Shown: positions 1 through 8,605, counted from the first letter of the stretch. The stretch: 64,000 nucleotides of DNA from an uncultured Dorea sp. (GCA_910580235.1 CAJTVU010000003.1:1-64000), one strand, 5' to 3'. The notes: generated from the letters alone by a model not told the origin. Numbers and translations are program-made.

Positions 1-195
1 AGCATCTGCCCCCTCCCTCTGTCAATACCTTTTCCCTCTTTTTTTTACTTTTTTTGTCCTTTTTTTTCACACAAAGTTTCTCCATACTATACCTAGGCCA
101 ATTCCACACTGGAATACTAAATATAGGGGCTGTCGCTTTGCCTGGCTATAACAGAAACGCTTCTTCCTCGACATGCTTTGTCACGCAAGGCTCAA

Positions 196-234
196 AAAAA
201 CAAAAATCACCCGAAGCAAAATGCTTCGGGCGAT
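196..234 (-). terminator. Rho-independent terminator of tRNA-Ser(GGA)
   Basis: On the minus strand a 12-bp stem (arms 206-217 and 223-234, one G-T pair) is followed by a T-rich tract (TTTTTGTTTTTTT). It starts 11 bases past the tRNA 3' end and so ends that transcript. Confidence 0.85.
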
Positions 235-244
235 CTTACTGAAG

Positions 245-334
245 CGGAGAAGGAGGGATTTGAACCCTCGCGCCGCTATTAACGACCTACTCCCTTTCCA
301 GGGGAGCCCCTTCGGCCAGCTTGGGTACTTCTCC
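245..334 (-). tRNA. tRNA-Ser (anticodon GGA)
   Basis: The minus strand folds into a class II tRNA with acceptor stem GGAGAAG/CTTCTCC, discriminator G and anticodon loop CTGGAAA, giving anticodon GGA. The long variable arm is typical of tRNA-Ser, and the T arm carries GGTTCAAATCC. CCA is not encoded: the bases after the discriminator are CTT. A strong terminator follows directly, so it is probably transcribed alone or as the last gene of its unit. Confidence 0.95.
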
Positions 335-445
335 ATGGCTGCTCGATAACTCGAACTCGTCTATTACTATACAACAGCCACGGGCGATTGTCCAGCCCTA
401 TTTTCCTTTTTTCAAAACTTTTTCAAATCTTTTTAAATCCGGCCT

Positions 446-1672
446 CTATTCGCCGAAATTCTCTATATCCATTCTGCTTACAAGCCCTGTATCGGCATCA
501 AATTCTATCTCGCAGCCAGAATAGATGGAATCCTCATCTTCCCACGTGTATATATGGATGCTGTCTCCTTCATACACATCGTCAGCCTCTCCGTATGCTG
601 CCAGCACAGCGTCCTTCTCCACGCCAAACTGGATCCCTCCCGGGAAAACGATATCAATCGCTCCTCCAGTTCCCCATTCATCTGCAGTTATACCGCCAAC
701 AAGGCACTCGCCCACAGTCTTAGGCTCATCCGAAGTATTGATGACATCCACCATAATATAATTCTCTTCTGCATCTTCAAAGAAGACCCATGTATACTCA
801 TTGACATTCACTACATACTCTTCGGGAGTCTCATCTATATCCTGCGTAAGCCCTGTTGCCTTCAACGCCTCCATCGTACATGGAAGCGTCAGGACCTGAC
901 CGTTGACCTGCACTGTGTAATTCTCCCATGTGGCCCCCAGCTCATCGCTTGCCTGCGCCGGTTCTACAGGCACATTTGCCCCTTGCGTATCATCTGTATC
1001 TGCATCGTCCGCATCCACATCGTCAGCCGTATCATCAATAAGCTTATCTGTAACATCAACATTTTCCTCTAATGCCACGGGCAGATCGGGCATAGTCTCT
1101 TTCATGCCCACCATCGCTATCGCTATGTATATGATGCTTGCGACTAAGCCGATTACCGCGCTGAGGATCGTAAAAAGCCTTGCCTTCTTCGCCGCCTCCT
1201 GCGCGCCTGCATAATCTCCCGCTTTCTGGAGGCTCCCTATCTTGCTCGCATACACGATTGCTGCAATTCCAAGCGGCAGACAACATAACAGTGTGGTAAT
1301 AATCGCAAACACCATATAAGGCGTCCCGCTGATCTGCTGCTGAGGCTGTCCATAATTTCCCTGATCAGGCGTTCCATACTGGTAGCCGCTCTGCCCCCCG
1401 TACTGATAACCGCCCTGGCTCTGTTCCGGCGTCCCATACTGATAGCCTCCCTGGCTCTGCTCTGGCGCCCCATATTGATAGCCTCCCTGGCTTTGTTCTG
1501 GCGCCCCATACTGATAGCCTCCCTGGCTCTGCTCTGACCCTCCGTACTGATAACCGCCCTGCTCATATCCGGCGCCCCCTGTTTCAGTCCGTTCCGGCTC
1601 TACCGGTGTCCCACAGTTCGGGCACACATTCGCTCCTTCCGGTATCTCTCCTCTGCAAAATCTACATTCCAT
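446..1672 (-). CDS. Zinc-ribbon, repeat-containing CD225/dispanin-like membrane protein
   Basis: This 408-residue protein is modular. Residues 3-20 form a CxxC...CxxC zinc ribbon. Residues 39-100 are Gly/Tyr/Gln-rich tandem repeats of about 12 residues (GGYQYGxPEQSQ). Residues 116-190 resemble a CD225/dispanin domain: a helix with a double Cys, the loop ASKIGSLQKAGDYAGA, then a second helix. An Asp-rich linker and a soluble C-terminal domain of about 170 residues follow; I do not recognise the latter and infer it is outside the cell. The start has AGGAGG upstream. It lies 17 bp after the DUF2752 gene on the same strand, a pairing often seen in Firmicutes. Function unknown. Confidence 0.75.
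   Translation of the reverse strand: MECRFCRGEIPEGANVCPNCGTPVEPERTETGGAGYEQGGYQYGGSEQSQGGYQYGAPEQSQGGYQYGAPEQSQGGYQYGTPEQSQGGYQYGGQSGYQYGTPDQGNYGQPQQQISGTPYMVFAIITTLLCCLPLGIAAIVYASKIGSLQKAGDYAGAQEAAKKARLFTILSAVIGLVASIIYIAIAMVGMKETMPDLPVALEENVDVTDKLIDDTADDVDADDADTDDTQGANVPVEPAQASDELGATWENYTVQVNGQVLTLPCTMEALKATGLTQDIDETPEEYVVNVNEYTWVFFEDAEENYIMVDVINTSDEPKTVGECLVGGITADEWGTGGAIDIVFPGGIQFGVEKDAVLAAYGEADDVYEGDSIHIYTWEDEDSIYSGCEIEFDADTGLVSRMDIENFGE
1379..1558 (-). repeat. In-frame 36-bp tandem repeats
   Basis: About four to five near-identical 36-bp units within the CD225-like gene encode the 12-residue GGYQYGxPEQSQ repeats (roughly residues 39-98). The period is a multiple of three, so copy-number change by slippage would keep the frame. 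Confidence 0.8.
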
Positions 1673-1689
1673 ACTCTCATTTCCTCCTC

Positions 1690-2151
1690 TTACTTTACGC
1701 TTATAGGCGCTAACAACGTGAACGGATATACGTCTATATTCCTGACGATCCCATATAAGATCACAATGCCCAGTAGGACATATGTAGCTTCTATAGGGAT
1801 CTTCCTGCTAATCGTCTCCTTCCCTTTAAGCAGCCACTGGATCAGGCAGATGCCTGTATACAGGCCTATCCACGGAAGAAGTATGCATAGCAGCGGGTTA
1901 TATCGGAATGCTTCATAGAACTGTCCATGCAGGATTGAATAAGAAGCCCGGCCTGACCCGCACCCAGGACAATAGTACCCTGTCAGCTCATGAATAACAC
2001 ATATAAGCCACGTGCTTTCCTTAGGATTATGATAATATAAAAACCTGCTTTCCGCAAGCAATATTAACGAGGCTAAAAAGAATATAATAATTCTTAAAGG
2101 GCGCTTTACCACTCCTGCCTCATCATACATCCACGCAAATCTTTTCTTCAT
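1690..2151 (-). CDS. DUF2752 family membrane protein
   Basis: A 153-residue membrane protein with three or four predicted transmembrane segments and the hallmark DUF2752 Cys-rich motif YYCPGCGSGRASY. The ATG at 2151 (MKKRFAWMYD) is chosen because GAGGAG precedes it; an upstream in-frame extension would run into the tRNA-Ser gene. It is co-directional with the CD225-like gene, 17 bp apart, so the pair probably forms an operon. The family's biochemical role is unknown. Confidence 0.85.
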   Translation of the reverse strand: MKKRFAWMYDEAGVVKRPLRIIIFFLASLILLAESRFLYYHNPKESTWLICVIHELTGYYCPGCGSGRASYSILHGQFYEAFRYNPLLCILLPWIGLYTGICLIQWLLKGKETISRKIPIEATYVLLGIVILYGIVRNIDVYPFTLLAPISVK

Positions 2152-2169
2152 AATCAACAGCTCCTCATA

Positions 2170-2205
2170 TAACAAAGAAGAACTCTGCCTTCGCAGAGCT
2201 CTTCT
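2170..2205 (-). terminator. Stem-loop after tRNA-Ser(UGA)
   Basis: Arms 2176-2188 and 2193-2205 form a 13-bp hairpin with a short loop just past the tRNA 3' end. The T tract after it is short (TTTGTTATAT), so termination may be partial and let reading continue into the DUF2752 gene. Confidence 0.6.
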
Positions 2206-2209
2206 TAAG

Positions 2210-2295
2210 CGGAGAGGGTGGGATTCGAACCCACGCGCCCTTGCGGACAAACGGTTTTCAAGACCGCCTCGTTATGACCACTTCGATACCTCTCC
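2210..2295 (-). tRNA. tRNA-Ser (anticodon UGA)
   Basis: The minus strand gives acceptor stem GGAGAGG/CCTCTCC, a discriminator G, anticodon loop CTTGAAA (UGA), a long variable arm and T-arm GGTTCGAATCC. CCA is not encoded. It lies between ispD and the DUF2752 gene. Confidence 0.95.
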
Positions 2296-2371
2296 ATCTG
2301 TTTTAACGCCGTTCTAATCTGGCTTCGGCGACAATATGCATTTTATCACACATAGAATGCAGCGTCAATAT

Positions 2372-3088
2372 TTAATTCCCAACATTTTCATTTTTCCTGT
2401 TCAGGAACATCCGCGCGATGTCCATGTCCTCTGGAGTCGTAATCTTAATATTCTCATAAGACCCTTCGAACAGCTTTACTCTCGCGCCCATCATCTGCTC
2501 TGCCACCATTGCATCGTCCGTCACATTTACATGCCCGTCTCTTAACAGCCTGGAATATGCTTCTGTAATAAACGCCATTTCAAATATCTGTGGCGTCTGC
2601 ACTGCCCATACGTATTTCCGCTCCGGCGTCTCTCTTGCGATCCCGTTATCGTCTGCAAGCCTCACCGTATCTTTGCTCGGCATTCCTGCCACGCACGCCC
2701 CATATCTCTCTACAGCTTCATAGCCGCGCCTTAGCATCGCTTCGTCCACGAACGGGCGAGCCCCATCATGGATGAATACATACCCATCCTGCCTCTCTAT
2801 TGCCTGAAGCCCCTGCCATACGGAATCATAACGCTCCCTCCCCCCTGGAACGACCGCCCTTACTTTCGTGATGGCATATTTCTCTACAATAGAACGACGC
2901 ACATTCTCTTCCTGCCCTTCCCCCACGACAAGAACAATATCGTCTATAATGTGAGAATCCTCAAATGTCTTTAATGCATAGTAAATGACCGGCCTGCCTC
3001 CCAGCTCGATATACTGCTTCTGCACGGAAGCCCCCATACGCCTCCCCTGGCCTGCTGAAAGGACAACCGCTGTACAATGCTTTTTCAT
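2372..3088 (-). CDS. ispD: 2-C-methyl-D-erythritol 4-phosphate cytidylyltransferase
   Basis: A 238-residue protein of normal IspD length that makes CDP-methylerythritol in the MEP isoprenoid pathway, in the cytoplasm. It has the N-terminal nucleotide-binding loop LSAGQGRRMG, a Lys-Gln pair near residue 24 (SVQKQYIEL), and HDGARPF in the middle. The start has GAGAGG upstream. It begins 3 bp after tsaD and is the last gene of the t6A/rnz unit, before tRNA-Ser(UGA). Confidence 0.95.
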   Translation of the reverse strand: MKKHCTAVVLSAGQGRRMGASVQKQYIELGGRPVIYYALKTFEDSHIIDDIVLVVGEGQEENVRRSIVEKYAITKVRAVVPGGRERYDSVWQGLQAIERQDGYVFIHDGARPFVDEAMLRRGYEAVERYGACVAGMPSKDTVRLADDNGIARETPERKYVWAVQTPQIFEMAFITEAYSRLLRDGHVNVTDDAMVAEQMMGARVKLFEGSYENIKITTPEDMDIARMFLNRKNENVGN

Positions 3089-3091
3089 AGA

Positions 3092-4126
3092 CTACCTCTC
3101 GCCCAATCTCAAGTTGGGAACTGCGTTCAGATCCCATCCATGCCTCGTTCCGTTCCGATATTCATAATAGGCGGCAACACCTATCATGGCCGCATTGTCA
3201 GTACAGTATACGGGAGACGGATAATAAAGCCTTACCCCTCTCTTTTTACAGGCTGCTTGCATAGCCTCCCGAAGAGCGCTGTTAGACGCTACTCCCCCTG
3301 CAATGGCAAGCTTATCCACATCATATTCCTCTACCGCCCGCATAGCCTTGTCCACAAGCACGTCTGTCACCGCCTTCTGAAAAGACGCAGCCACATCAGC
3401 CTGACTGTAAGATCCGCCCTTCATTTTGCATCCGTTAATATAATTCAGCACAGCGGACTTTACCCCGCTAAAGCTGAAATCATACGGCGCCTCTTCCACA
3501 TGGGCCCGCGGGAAGACGATCGCGTCAGGGCTCCCCTCCCTTGCCACCTTATCAATCTTCGGGCCGCCGGGATAGCCCAGCCCGATAGCTCTTGCCACCT
3601 TGTCAAACGCTTCTCCGGCAGCATCATCTCTCGTCCTTCCGATAATATCAAACTCCCCGTAGCCCTTCATACGCACCAGGTGCGTATGGCCTCCTGACAC
3701 TACCAGACAGAAGAACGGCGGTTCAAGATCTGCATGTTCAATAAAGTTTGCCGCGATATGCCCTTCGATATGATGGACACCGATTAAAGGCTTCCCCGCC
3801 GCGTAAGCGATTGCCTTCGCCTCCGCCACTCCTACAAGAAGCGCGCCTACAAGCCCCGGCCCATAGGTAACGCCAATGGCGTCTATATCGTCAAGTCCTG
3901 CTCCCGCCTGTGCAAGCGCCGCCTCTATGACCTGATTTATCTTCTCAATATGCTTTCTGGATGCTATCTCCGGTACTACGCCCCCATATAACGTATGCAG
4001 CTCGATCTGTGATGAGATGATATTAGAAAGCACTTCTCTTCCGTTCCTCACAACTGCCGCCGCCGTCTCGTCACAAGAGCTTTCAATAGCCAGGATCAAC
4101 GTGTTTTTTTCCCCATTCTCGTCCAT
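3092..4126 (-). CDS. tsaD: tRNA N6-adenosine threonylcarbamoyltransferase TsaD
   Basis: TsaD transfers the threonylcarbamoyl group from TC-AMP to A37 of ANN-decoding tRNAs, with TsaB and TsaE. The ASKHA-fold marker ILAIESSCDETAAAV is at the N terminus, the metal-binding HHIEGH motif lies mid-protein, and VSGGHT and GGVASN complete the signature. I chose the ATG at 4126 (MDENGEK); an in-frame GTG nine bases upstream is possible. It sits between rnz and ispD, about 3 kb downstream of tsaE/tsaB in the same direction. Confidence 0.95.
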   Translation of the reverse strand: MDENGEKNTLILAIESSCDETAAAVVRNGREVLSNIISSQIELHTLYGGVVPEIASRKHIEKINQVIEAALAQAGAGLDDIDAIGVTYGPGLVGALLVGVAEAKAIAYAAGKPLIGVHHIEGHIAANFIEHADLEPPFFCLVVSGGHTHLVRMKGYGEFDIIGRTRDDAAGEAFDKVARAIGLGYPGGPKIDKVAREGSPDAIVFPRAHVEEAPYDFSFSGVKSAVLNYINGCKMKGGSYSQADVAASFQKAVTDVLVDKAMRAVEEYDVDKLAIAGGVASNSALREAMQAACKKRGVRLYYPSPVYCTDNAAMIGVAAYYEYRNGTRHGWDLNAVPNLRLGER

Positions 4127-4141
4127 AATCTCCACAACCCT

Positions 4142-5050
4142 CTAATCTGAAAACACAAGCTCAGCCGTGCGGCCGTCCTTGGCCGCTACTGCGCCCGGGA
4201 ATATGCCCCGCACTTCATCCATATATTCTTCTGGCTTTGTAAGCGAAGGACTGTAATGTGTCAGCCACATCTCCTTCACATCTGCATCTTTCGCAATGCG
4301 GGCCGCTTCATAAAACGTCATATGCTTATATTCTTTCGCCTTCTTCTGCTTGTCTTTCTCCCCATACATGCCCTCGCATATGAACAAATCAGAACCGGCT
4401 GCATTATTTTTAATAGAATCTGTCGGGCGGGTATCTGTACAATAGGTAATCTTAATCCCCTTTCTCGCAGGCCCCAGCACCATATCCGGCGTATAAATAT
4501 TGCCGTCAGACTCCACTGTCTCCCCTTTTTGCAGCATCCCCCAGTACTTCTGCAAAATGCCCGCGGCATTCGCCCGCTCCACATCGAACTTGCCTGCGCG
4601 GTCTATTTCCATTGTATAGCCGTAGCATGGCACATTGTGGTTCACGCGGAATGCTTTCAACCGATAGCCATTTATCTCAAACGTCCTCTCGGGCTCATTT
4701 ATCTCGATGTATTTTATCGTGAACGGAAGCTCCGGCGCGATGACCCGCAAGGAATTTACTACACGCTCCAGCCCTTTTGGCCCGATGAGGGTCAGAGGCT
4801 CCGTGCGATCCGCGTTCCCCATAGTAAGGAGAAGCCCCGGCAGCCCGCTGATATGATCGCCATGATAATGGGTAAAGCATATTACGTCCAACGGTTTGAA
4901 GCTCCACCCCTTCTCCTTGATCGCAATCTGTGTCCCTTCCCCGCAATCAATCAGCATGCTGCTGCCGTTGTAACGCATCATCAGCGACGTGAGCCAACGA
5001 TACGGCAGCGGCATCATCCCTCCTGTTCCTAATAAACATACATCTAACAT
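4142..5050 (-). CDS. rnz: Ribonuclease Z
   Basis: A 302-residue metallo-beta-lactamase-fold tRNase Z that cuts the 3' trailer of tRNA precursors. The zinc motif FTHYHGDHISGLPGLL is seen near residue 60 and a later His is in WLTHYSPSL. It fits the neighbourhood: neither tRNA-Ser gene here encodes CCA, and such precursors need tRNase Z processing before CCA addition. AAGG precedes the start, and the gene follows the zinc-ribbon gene by 3 bp. Confidence 0.93.
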   Translation of the reverse strand: MLDVCLLGTGGMMPLPYRWLTSLMMRYNGSSMLIDCGEGTQIAIKEKGWSFKPLDVICFTHYHGDHISGLPGLLLTMGNADRTEPLTLIGPKGLERVVNSLRVIAPELPFTIKYIEINEPERTFEINGYRLKAFRVNHNVPCYGYTMEIDRAGKFDVERANAAGILQKYWGMLQKGETVESDGNIYTPDMVLGPARKGIKITYCTDTRPTDSIKNNAAGSDLFICEGMYGEKDKQKKAKEYKHMTFYEAARIAKDADVKEMWLTHYSPSLTKPEEYMDEVRGIFPGAVAAKDGRTAELVFSD

Positions 5051-5053
5051 AAT

Positions 5054-5293
5054 CTACCTTCCGTCTCTTATTTTAATCTGAAATCCTTTCACGAATTCAT
5101 CATAACAATGCTCACAGAGGTCAAAACGATCTGTCTGATTATCCTTATCAGAAAAATATCCCCACGTTTTCTCCACTTCAAGAAAATCTTCCTGGGGAAC
5201 CCCCTTTCTGACCGGGATCTCCCTGCCGCATCTGTTGCAGACAATTTTCGTGATCTCGCTTGTCTCCTTCATGATTGTGCTATATTGGCGCAT
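5054..5293 (-). CDS. Small zinc-ribbon protein of unknown function
   Basis: A 79-residue protein with two CxxC pairs (CNRCGREIP and LCEHCYDEF), most likely a single zinc-binding module. The ATG at 5293 is chosen because AGGAGGAG lies just upstream; 27 upstream in-frame bases are less likely to be translated. It sits between rimI and rnz, 3 bp before rnz, so it is transcribed with RNA-processing genes. I recognise no named family with certainty. Confidence 0.75.
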   Translation of the reverse strand: MRQYSTIMKETSEITKIVCNRCGREIPVRKGVPQEDFLEVEKTWGYFSDKDNQTDRFDLCEHCYDEFVKGFQIKIRDGR

Positions 5294-5405
5294 ACAACTC
5301 CTCCTAAGCGTATCTTCCACTGTTTTATCCTCGTGTTACGCCTACATTATACATGCTGCTTTTCTCCATTCCTAGTGGGAACTGCTGACAGCATTTCCAA
5401 TTATA

Positions 5406-5867
5406 TCACAAATCCGTCTTGTTAATCCTACGGCTCATTAGTATAGCATTTTCTGCGGGATTCGTATAGAACTTTTTTCGGATCCCGTCTTCTGTAAATC
5501 CATATTTCTTATAAAATGCTATGGCCGCGCTATTGCTTTCCCGTACGTCGAGAAGCAGCCTTACGCCGCCTTTCTTCTTGCAGGAATCCTCCAGATGCTT
5601 AAGCAGCCTTCCGGCAACCCCTTGCCTCCTCACGGATGCATCTACCGCAATGCGGACAATCTCACCTTCGCCCGCCACATAATAAAGGATCCCATAGCCT
5701 ACAAGACTCCGTCCCAGCTTTGCCCCTGCCACAAGGGCGCACGGCTGCCTCCATGTCTCCTGGATCGCCTGTACGCTCCACGCATCGGAAAAGATTATCT
5801 GCTCAAGCCTTGCGATAGCAGCGGCTTCCTGCTCGCTCACTTCTGCAATCTGAATCTCCTGATCCAT
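5406..5867 (-). CDS. rimI: Ribosomal-protein-alanine N-acetyltransferase RimI
   Basis: A 153-residue GNAT enzyme of RimI type, which acetylates the N-terminal alanine of a ribosomal protein (S18 in E. coli) using acetyl-CoA. The acetyl-CoA loop VDASVRRQGVAGRLL is visible, then LLDVRESNSAAIAFYKKYGF. The start at 5867 (MDQEIQIAEV) lies just past the stop of the threonine aldolase gene. RimI next to tsaB/tsaE is a common Firmicute arrangement and supports the assignment. Confidence 0.9.
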   Translation of the reverse strand: MDQEIQIAEVSEQEAAAIARLEQIIFSDAWSVQAIQETWRQPCALVAGAKLGRSLVGYGILYYVAGEGEIVRIAVDASVRRQGVAGRLLKHLEDSCKKKGGVRLLLDVRESNSAAIAFYKKYGFTEDGIRKKFYTNPAENAILMSRRINKTDL

Positions 5868-5868
5868 C

Positions 5869-6903
5869 TTACAGCGCCTCAATATCCGCGATAAGAGCAT
5901 CTATCGCCGCCTCTGTCGTCGCCCAGCTTGTGCAGAACCTCACCGCACTGCAGCTGTCGTCCATCGCTTCCCAGAAGCTGAAAGAATATTTTTCTCTCAG
6001 CTTATCAAGATGCTCGTTCGGGATGATTGGGAACTGCTGGTTCGCATATGCGTCATATCGAAGAGCGTAGCCTTTCTTCTCAAACGCGTCCCGCAAGCGC
6101 ATTGCCTGCACATCTGCCTGCCTGGCGATCTCATAATACAGCCCGTCTTCGAACAAGACTTCGAACTGGATCCCCAGAAGCCTTCCTTTGGCGAGCATCC
6201 CTCCATGCTGTTTGATCAGATAGCGGAAATCCTTTTTCAAAGCCGGATTGACGATCACAACCGCCTCCCCGAACAGAGCGCCCACTTTCGTCCCTCCAAT
6301 ATAGAATATATCTGTAAGCTCTGTAATATCTGCAAGCGTCACATCTGTTTTCGGAGACGTCAGCCCATAGCCCAGCCTCGCCCCGTCAAGGAACAGCGGC
6401 AGCCCGCACTCTGTACAGGCCTCCTTTAGCGCCGTAAGCTCTGCCTTACTGTACAATGTCCCGTTTTCCGTCGGATGGGAGATATAGACCATGCCTGGCT
6501 GTACCATATGCTCATGAGTCTCGTCACCCCAATGCACATTATAATAATCGCGCACTTGCTGCCCCGTAATCTTACCATCCTCACTTGGAAGCGCCAGCAC
6601 TTTATGGCCCGTCGCCTCTACCGCCCCTGTCTCATGGATATTAATGTGGCCGCTCACTGCCGCGACCGCCCCCTGGTGCGGGCGCAAGATGGCGCTGATT
6701 ACTGTAAAATTAGCCTGTGTCCCTCCCACGAGGAAATGCACGTCCACATCCTGCCTTCCGCACGCTCTCCTGATCTTCTCCCTTGCCGCCTCACAGTGAT
6801 GATCGGCTCCATATCCCACTGTCTGTTCGAAATTTGTCTCTTCCATCTTTTTCAGAATGGCCGGATGCGCCCCTTCTGCATAATCACACTGAAAATGGAT
6901 CAT
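5869..6903 (-). CDS. ltaE: Low-specificity L-threonine aldolase (PLP-dependent beta-eliminating lyase fold)
   Basis: A 344-residue fold-type I PLP enzyme predicted to cleave L-threonine or allo-threonine to glycine and acetaldehyde. The family signature HPTENGTLYS, the cofactor-contact Asp in LFLDGARLGYG and the likely PLP lysine in YIGGTKVGALFG are visible. The start has AAGGAGG. It lies between tsaB, whose 3' end it overlaps by 20 bp, and rimI. Since t6A synthesis uses threonine, the placement may reflect threonine metabolism, but this is inference. Confidence 0.88.
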   Translation of the reverse strand: MIHFQCDYAEGAHPAILKKMEETNFEQTVGYGADHHCEAAREKIRRACGRQDVDVHFLVGGTQANFTVISAILRPHQGAVAAVSGHINIHETGAVEATGHKVLALPSEDGKITGQQVRDYYNVHWGDETHEHMVQPGMVYISHPTENGTLYSKAELTALKEACTECGLPLFLDGARLGYGLTSPKTDVTLADITELTDIFYIGGTKVGALFGEAVVIVNPALKKDFRYLIKQHGGMLAKGRLLGIQFEVLFEDGLYYEIARQADVQAMRLRDAFEKKGYALRYDAYANQQFPIIPNEHLDKLREKYSFSFWEAMDDSCSAVRFCTSWATTEAAIDALIADIEAL

Positions 6904-7627
6904 CTTTCTTTTCCTCCTTCTCTTGTCTCTCCCTCTCTGCCTGAGACGCCCTTAAGTAATCTGGCTTGTGATCCGCCGCACTTTCTATCTTGCCCTCCCG
7001 GTAATAGCGAAGCGCCAGCGCTCCTACGGACGCCGCTCTCTGTCTATTTAGATTGGCCGGCGCAAAGGAAATATCGCATCCTGCCATAATCTTCTCTGTC
7101 AATGCTTCACGGAATACCGGGACGCCGTCTCCCAGAAATATCACCTTCCTGCCATATGAAAGGAGACGTTCTCCCAGCTCCTCTATGCTCACTGCCATCT
7201 GATCTTCCAGAACAGATAGCCTGTCCCCGTTAAACTCATAGATGCCAGCATAGGCCTGTCCCCTTCTGGCGTCCAGGATCGGGCACACGACCTTCTCTGT
7301 CCCGCACAGATTATAAGCAAGCCCCTCTAATGTAGGGATATGGATCAGAGGCTTATTAAGGGCAAGCCCCAGCCCCTTCGCTGTCGCAGAGCCAATCCGA
7401 AGCCCTGTAAAAGATCCCGGGCCTGCGGCAGCTGCAATAGCGTCAATCTCGTTCAGATCAAGCTCCGTCATCTTCACGATCTCATCCAGCATCGGAAGGA
7501 GCGTCTGCGAATGCGTCTTCTTGTAGTTCAATGTATATTCTGCTATCGTCTGCTCATTGCCCGCGGCTTCCTCCACGATCGCCACTGTGGCCACCAGTCC
7601 CGAACTGTCAAGCGCTAATATTCGCAT
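6884..7627 (-). CDS. tsaB: tRNA threonylcarbamoyladenosine biosynthesis protein TsaB
   Basis: A 247-residue inactive TsaD paralogue that forms the scaffold of the TsaBDE complex. The N terminus MRILALDSSG and the motif AAAGPGSFTGLRIGSATAKG are diagnostic. The ATG at 7627 overlaps the end of tsaE by 13 bp; upstream in-frame sequence belongs to tsaE in another frame. The C terminus is Lys/Glu-rich. Confidence 0.95.
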   Translation of the reverse strand: MRILALDSSGLVATVAIVEEAAGNEQTIAEYTLNYKKTHSQTLLPMLDEIVKMTELDLNEIDAIAAAAGPGSFTGLRIGSATAKGLGLALNKPLIHIPTLEGLAYNLCGTEKVVCPILDARRGQAYAGIYEFNGDRLSVLEDQMAVSIEELGERLLSYGRKVIFLGDGVPVFREALTEKIMAGCDISFAPANLNRQRAASVGALALRYYREGKIESAADHKPDYLRASQAERERQEKEEKKDDPFSV

Positions 7628-8040
7628 ATGCTGATCCTCCGATAATCGAACCCTTTTTCCAAATCTTTTTCTATCCTTACTTCCGTATAATGGGGCGGTA
7701 ATATGTCTTCTATCAGATCCGCCCACTCGATCAGGCTTACTCCTTCTCCATAAATATAATCCTCATAGCCAATCTCGTCCATCTCTTCCACGCCGCCAAT
7801 CCGATAGACGTCAAAATGATAGAAGGGCAGACGCCCTTCCTCATATATCTGCACAATCGTAAACGTAGGGCTGCTTATGGGCTCCTGGATCCCAAGGCCT
7901 GCCGCCAGCCCCTTTGTAAATACAGTCTTCCCCACGCCCAGATCGCCAAGCAGAGCATACACTTGTCCCGCTCCGGCCTTCTGCCCTATATGAAATCCCA
8001 ATTCATATGTCTCTTTTTCACTGACGGTCTCTCTTACCAT
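7615..8040 (-). CDS. tsaE: tRNA threonylcarbamoyladenosine biosynthesis ATPase TsaE
   Basis: A 141-residue P-loop ATPase of typical TsaE length. The Walker A GDLGVGKT is at about residues 33-40, and SSPTFTIVQIYE and YHFDVYRI follow as in the family. It supports turnover of the TsaB-TsaD complex. It is the first t6A gene in this unit and overlaps tsaB by 13 bp, suggesting translational coupling. Confidence 0.95.
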   Translation of the reverse strand: MVRETVSEKETYELGFHIGQKAGAGQVYALLGDLGVGKTVFTKGLAAGLGIQEPISSPTFTIVQIYEEGRLPFYHFDVYRIGGVEEMDEIGYEDYIYGEGVSLIEWADLIEDILPPHYTEVRIEKDLEKGFDYRRISICEY

Positions 8041-8074
8041 AGGCTGCCCTTTCTGCCGCCGGCATGTGCGGCGG

Positions 8075-8590
8075 CTACTTCTTTCCGTCCGTTCTTATAA
8101 TCTTCACCGCTTCGCCCGGCATATGTGCGGCTATCATATCTACCACTGCCGTATAGCTCTCCCCGAGCTGCTCTACAGGGAGGATGATCGCGCGCCTTGA
8201 GTGATCGTATAAAATAATGGTTTTCTTTCTGGAGACTGCTTTTTTAAATTGATCCCATTGCTTCGTCTTCCTGTCCGATGTCGTGACGGTAGCGACCCCC
8301 TCGTCATTAAATTCATAGTTCAAAGGCTCTTTAAGCTTCGTAGCCCCTTCCATCTGCCTCTTTACTTTGCTCTTAATAAACTTTGGAAACGCTAATAATA
8401 TAAGCAATGTGAACACAAGGAACAGAACTGCATAAAGATACTTGCCCCCCAGCGCAAACGAGACTGTAAGCCCTATATTCAGCGCCCCCAGTACAAGCGT
8501 CAGCGCTCCTGCGCTTCCGGTATAGATATGGTACAGCATGAACTCCGTCATTGACTCCACATCTAATCTGACTTCAACTTTTACAGGCAT
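8075..8590 (-). CDS. YcxB-like membrane protein
   Basis: A 171-residue protein with two adjacent hydrophobic segments (about residues 26-70) and a soluble C-terminal domain of YcxB type (NYEFNDEGVATVTTSDRKTK...WDQFKKAV). AGGAGGAGG precedes the ATG at 8590; an in-frame GTG at 8599 falls inside the SD and is unlikely. It lies between galM and tsaE, all in one direction. Function unknown. Confidence 0.75.
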   Translation of the reverse strand: MPVKVEVRLDVESMTEFMLYHIYTGSAGALTLVLGALNIGLTVSFALGGKYLYAVLFLVFTLLILLAFPKFIKSKVKRQMEGATKLKEPLNYEFNDEGVATVTTSDRKTKQWDQFKKAVSRKKTIILYDHSRRAIILPVEQLGESYTAVVDMIAAHMPGEAVKIIRTDGKK

Positions 8591-8605
8591 CTTATGCACC
8601 TCCTC

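Noticed and set aside
1379..1558. CRISPR array
   Set aside because: The regular 36-bp units are in-frame coding repeats without unique spacers.
2152..2250. N-terminal extension of the DUF2752 protein
   Set aside because: It would translate part of tRNA-Ser(UGA); a proper SD precedes the internal ATG at 2151.
3077..3697. 206-codon plus-strand frame opposite tsaD
   Set aside because: No ribosome site or family features; it is antisense to a clear, conserved gene.
4256..5032. 258-codon plus-strand frame opposite rnz
   Set aside because: Antisense shadow of a conserved metallo-beta-lactamase-fold gene.
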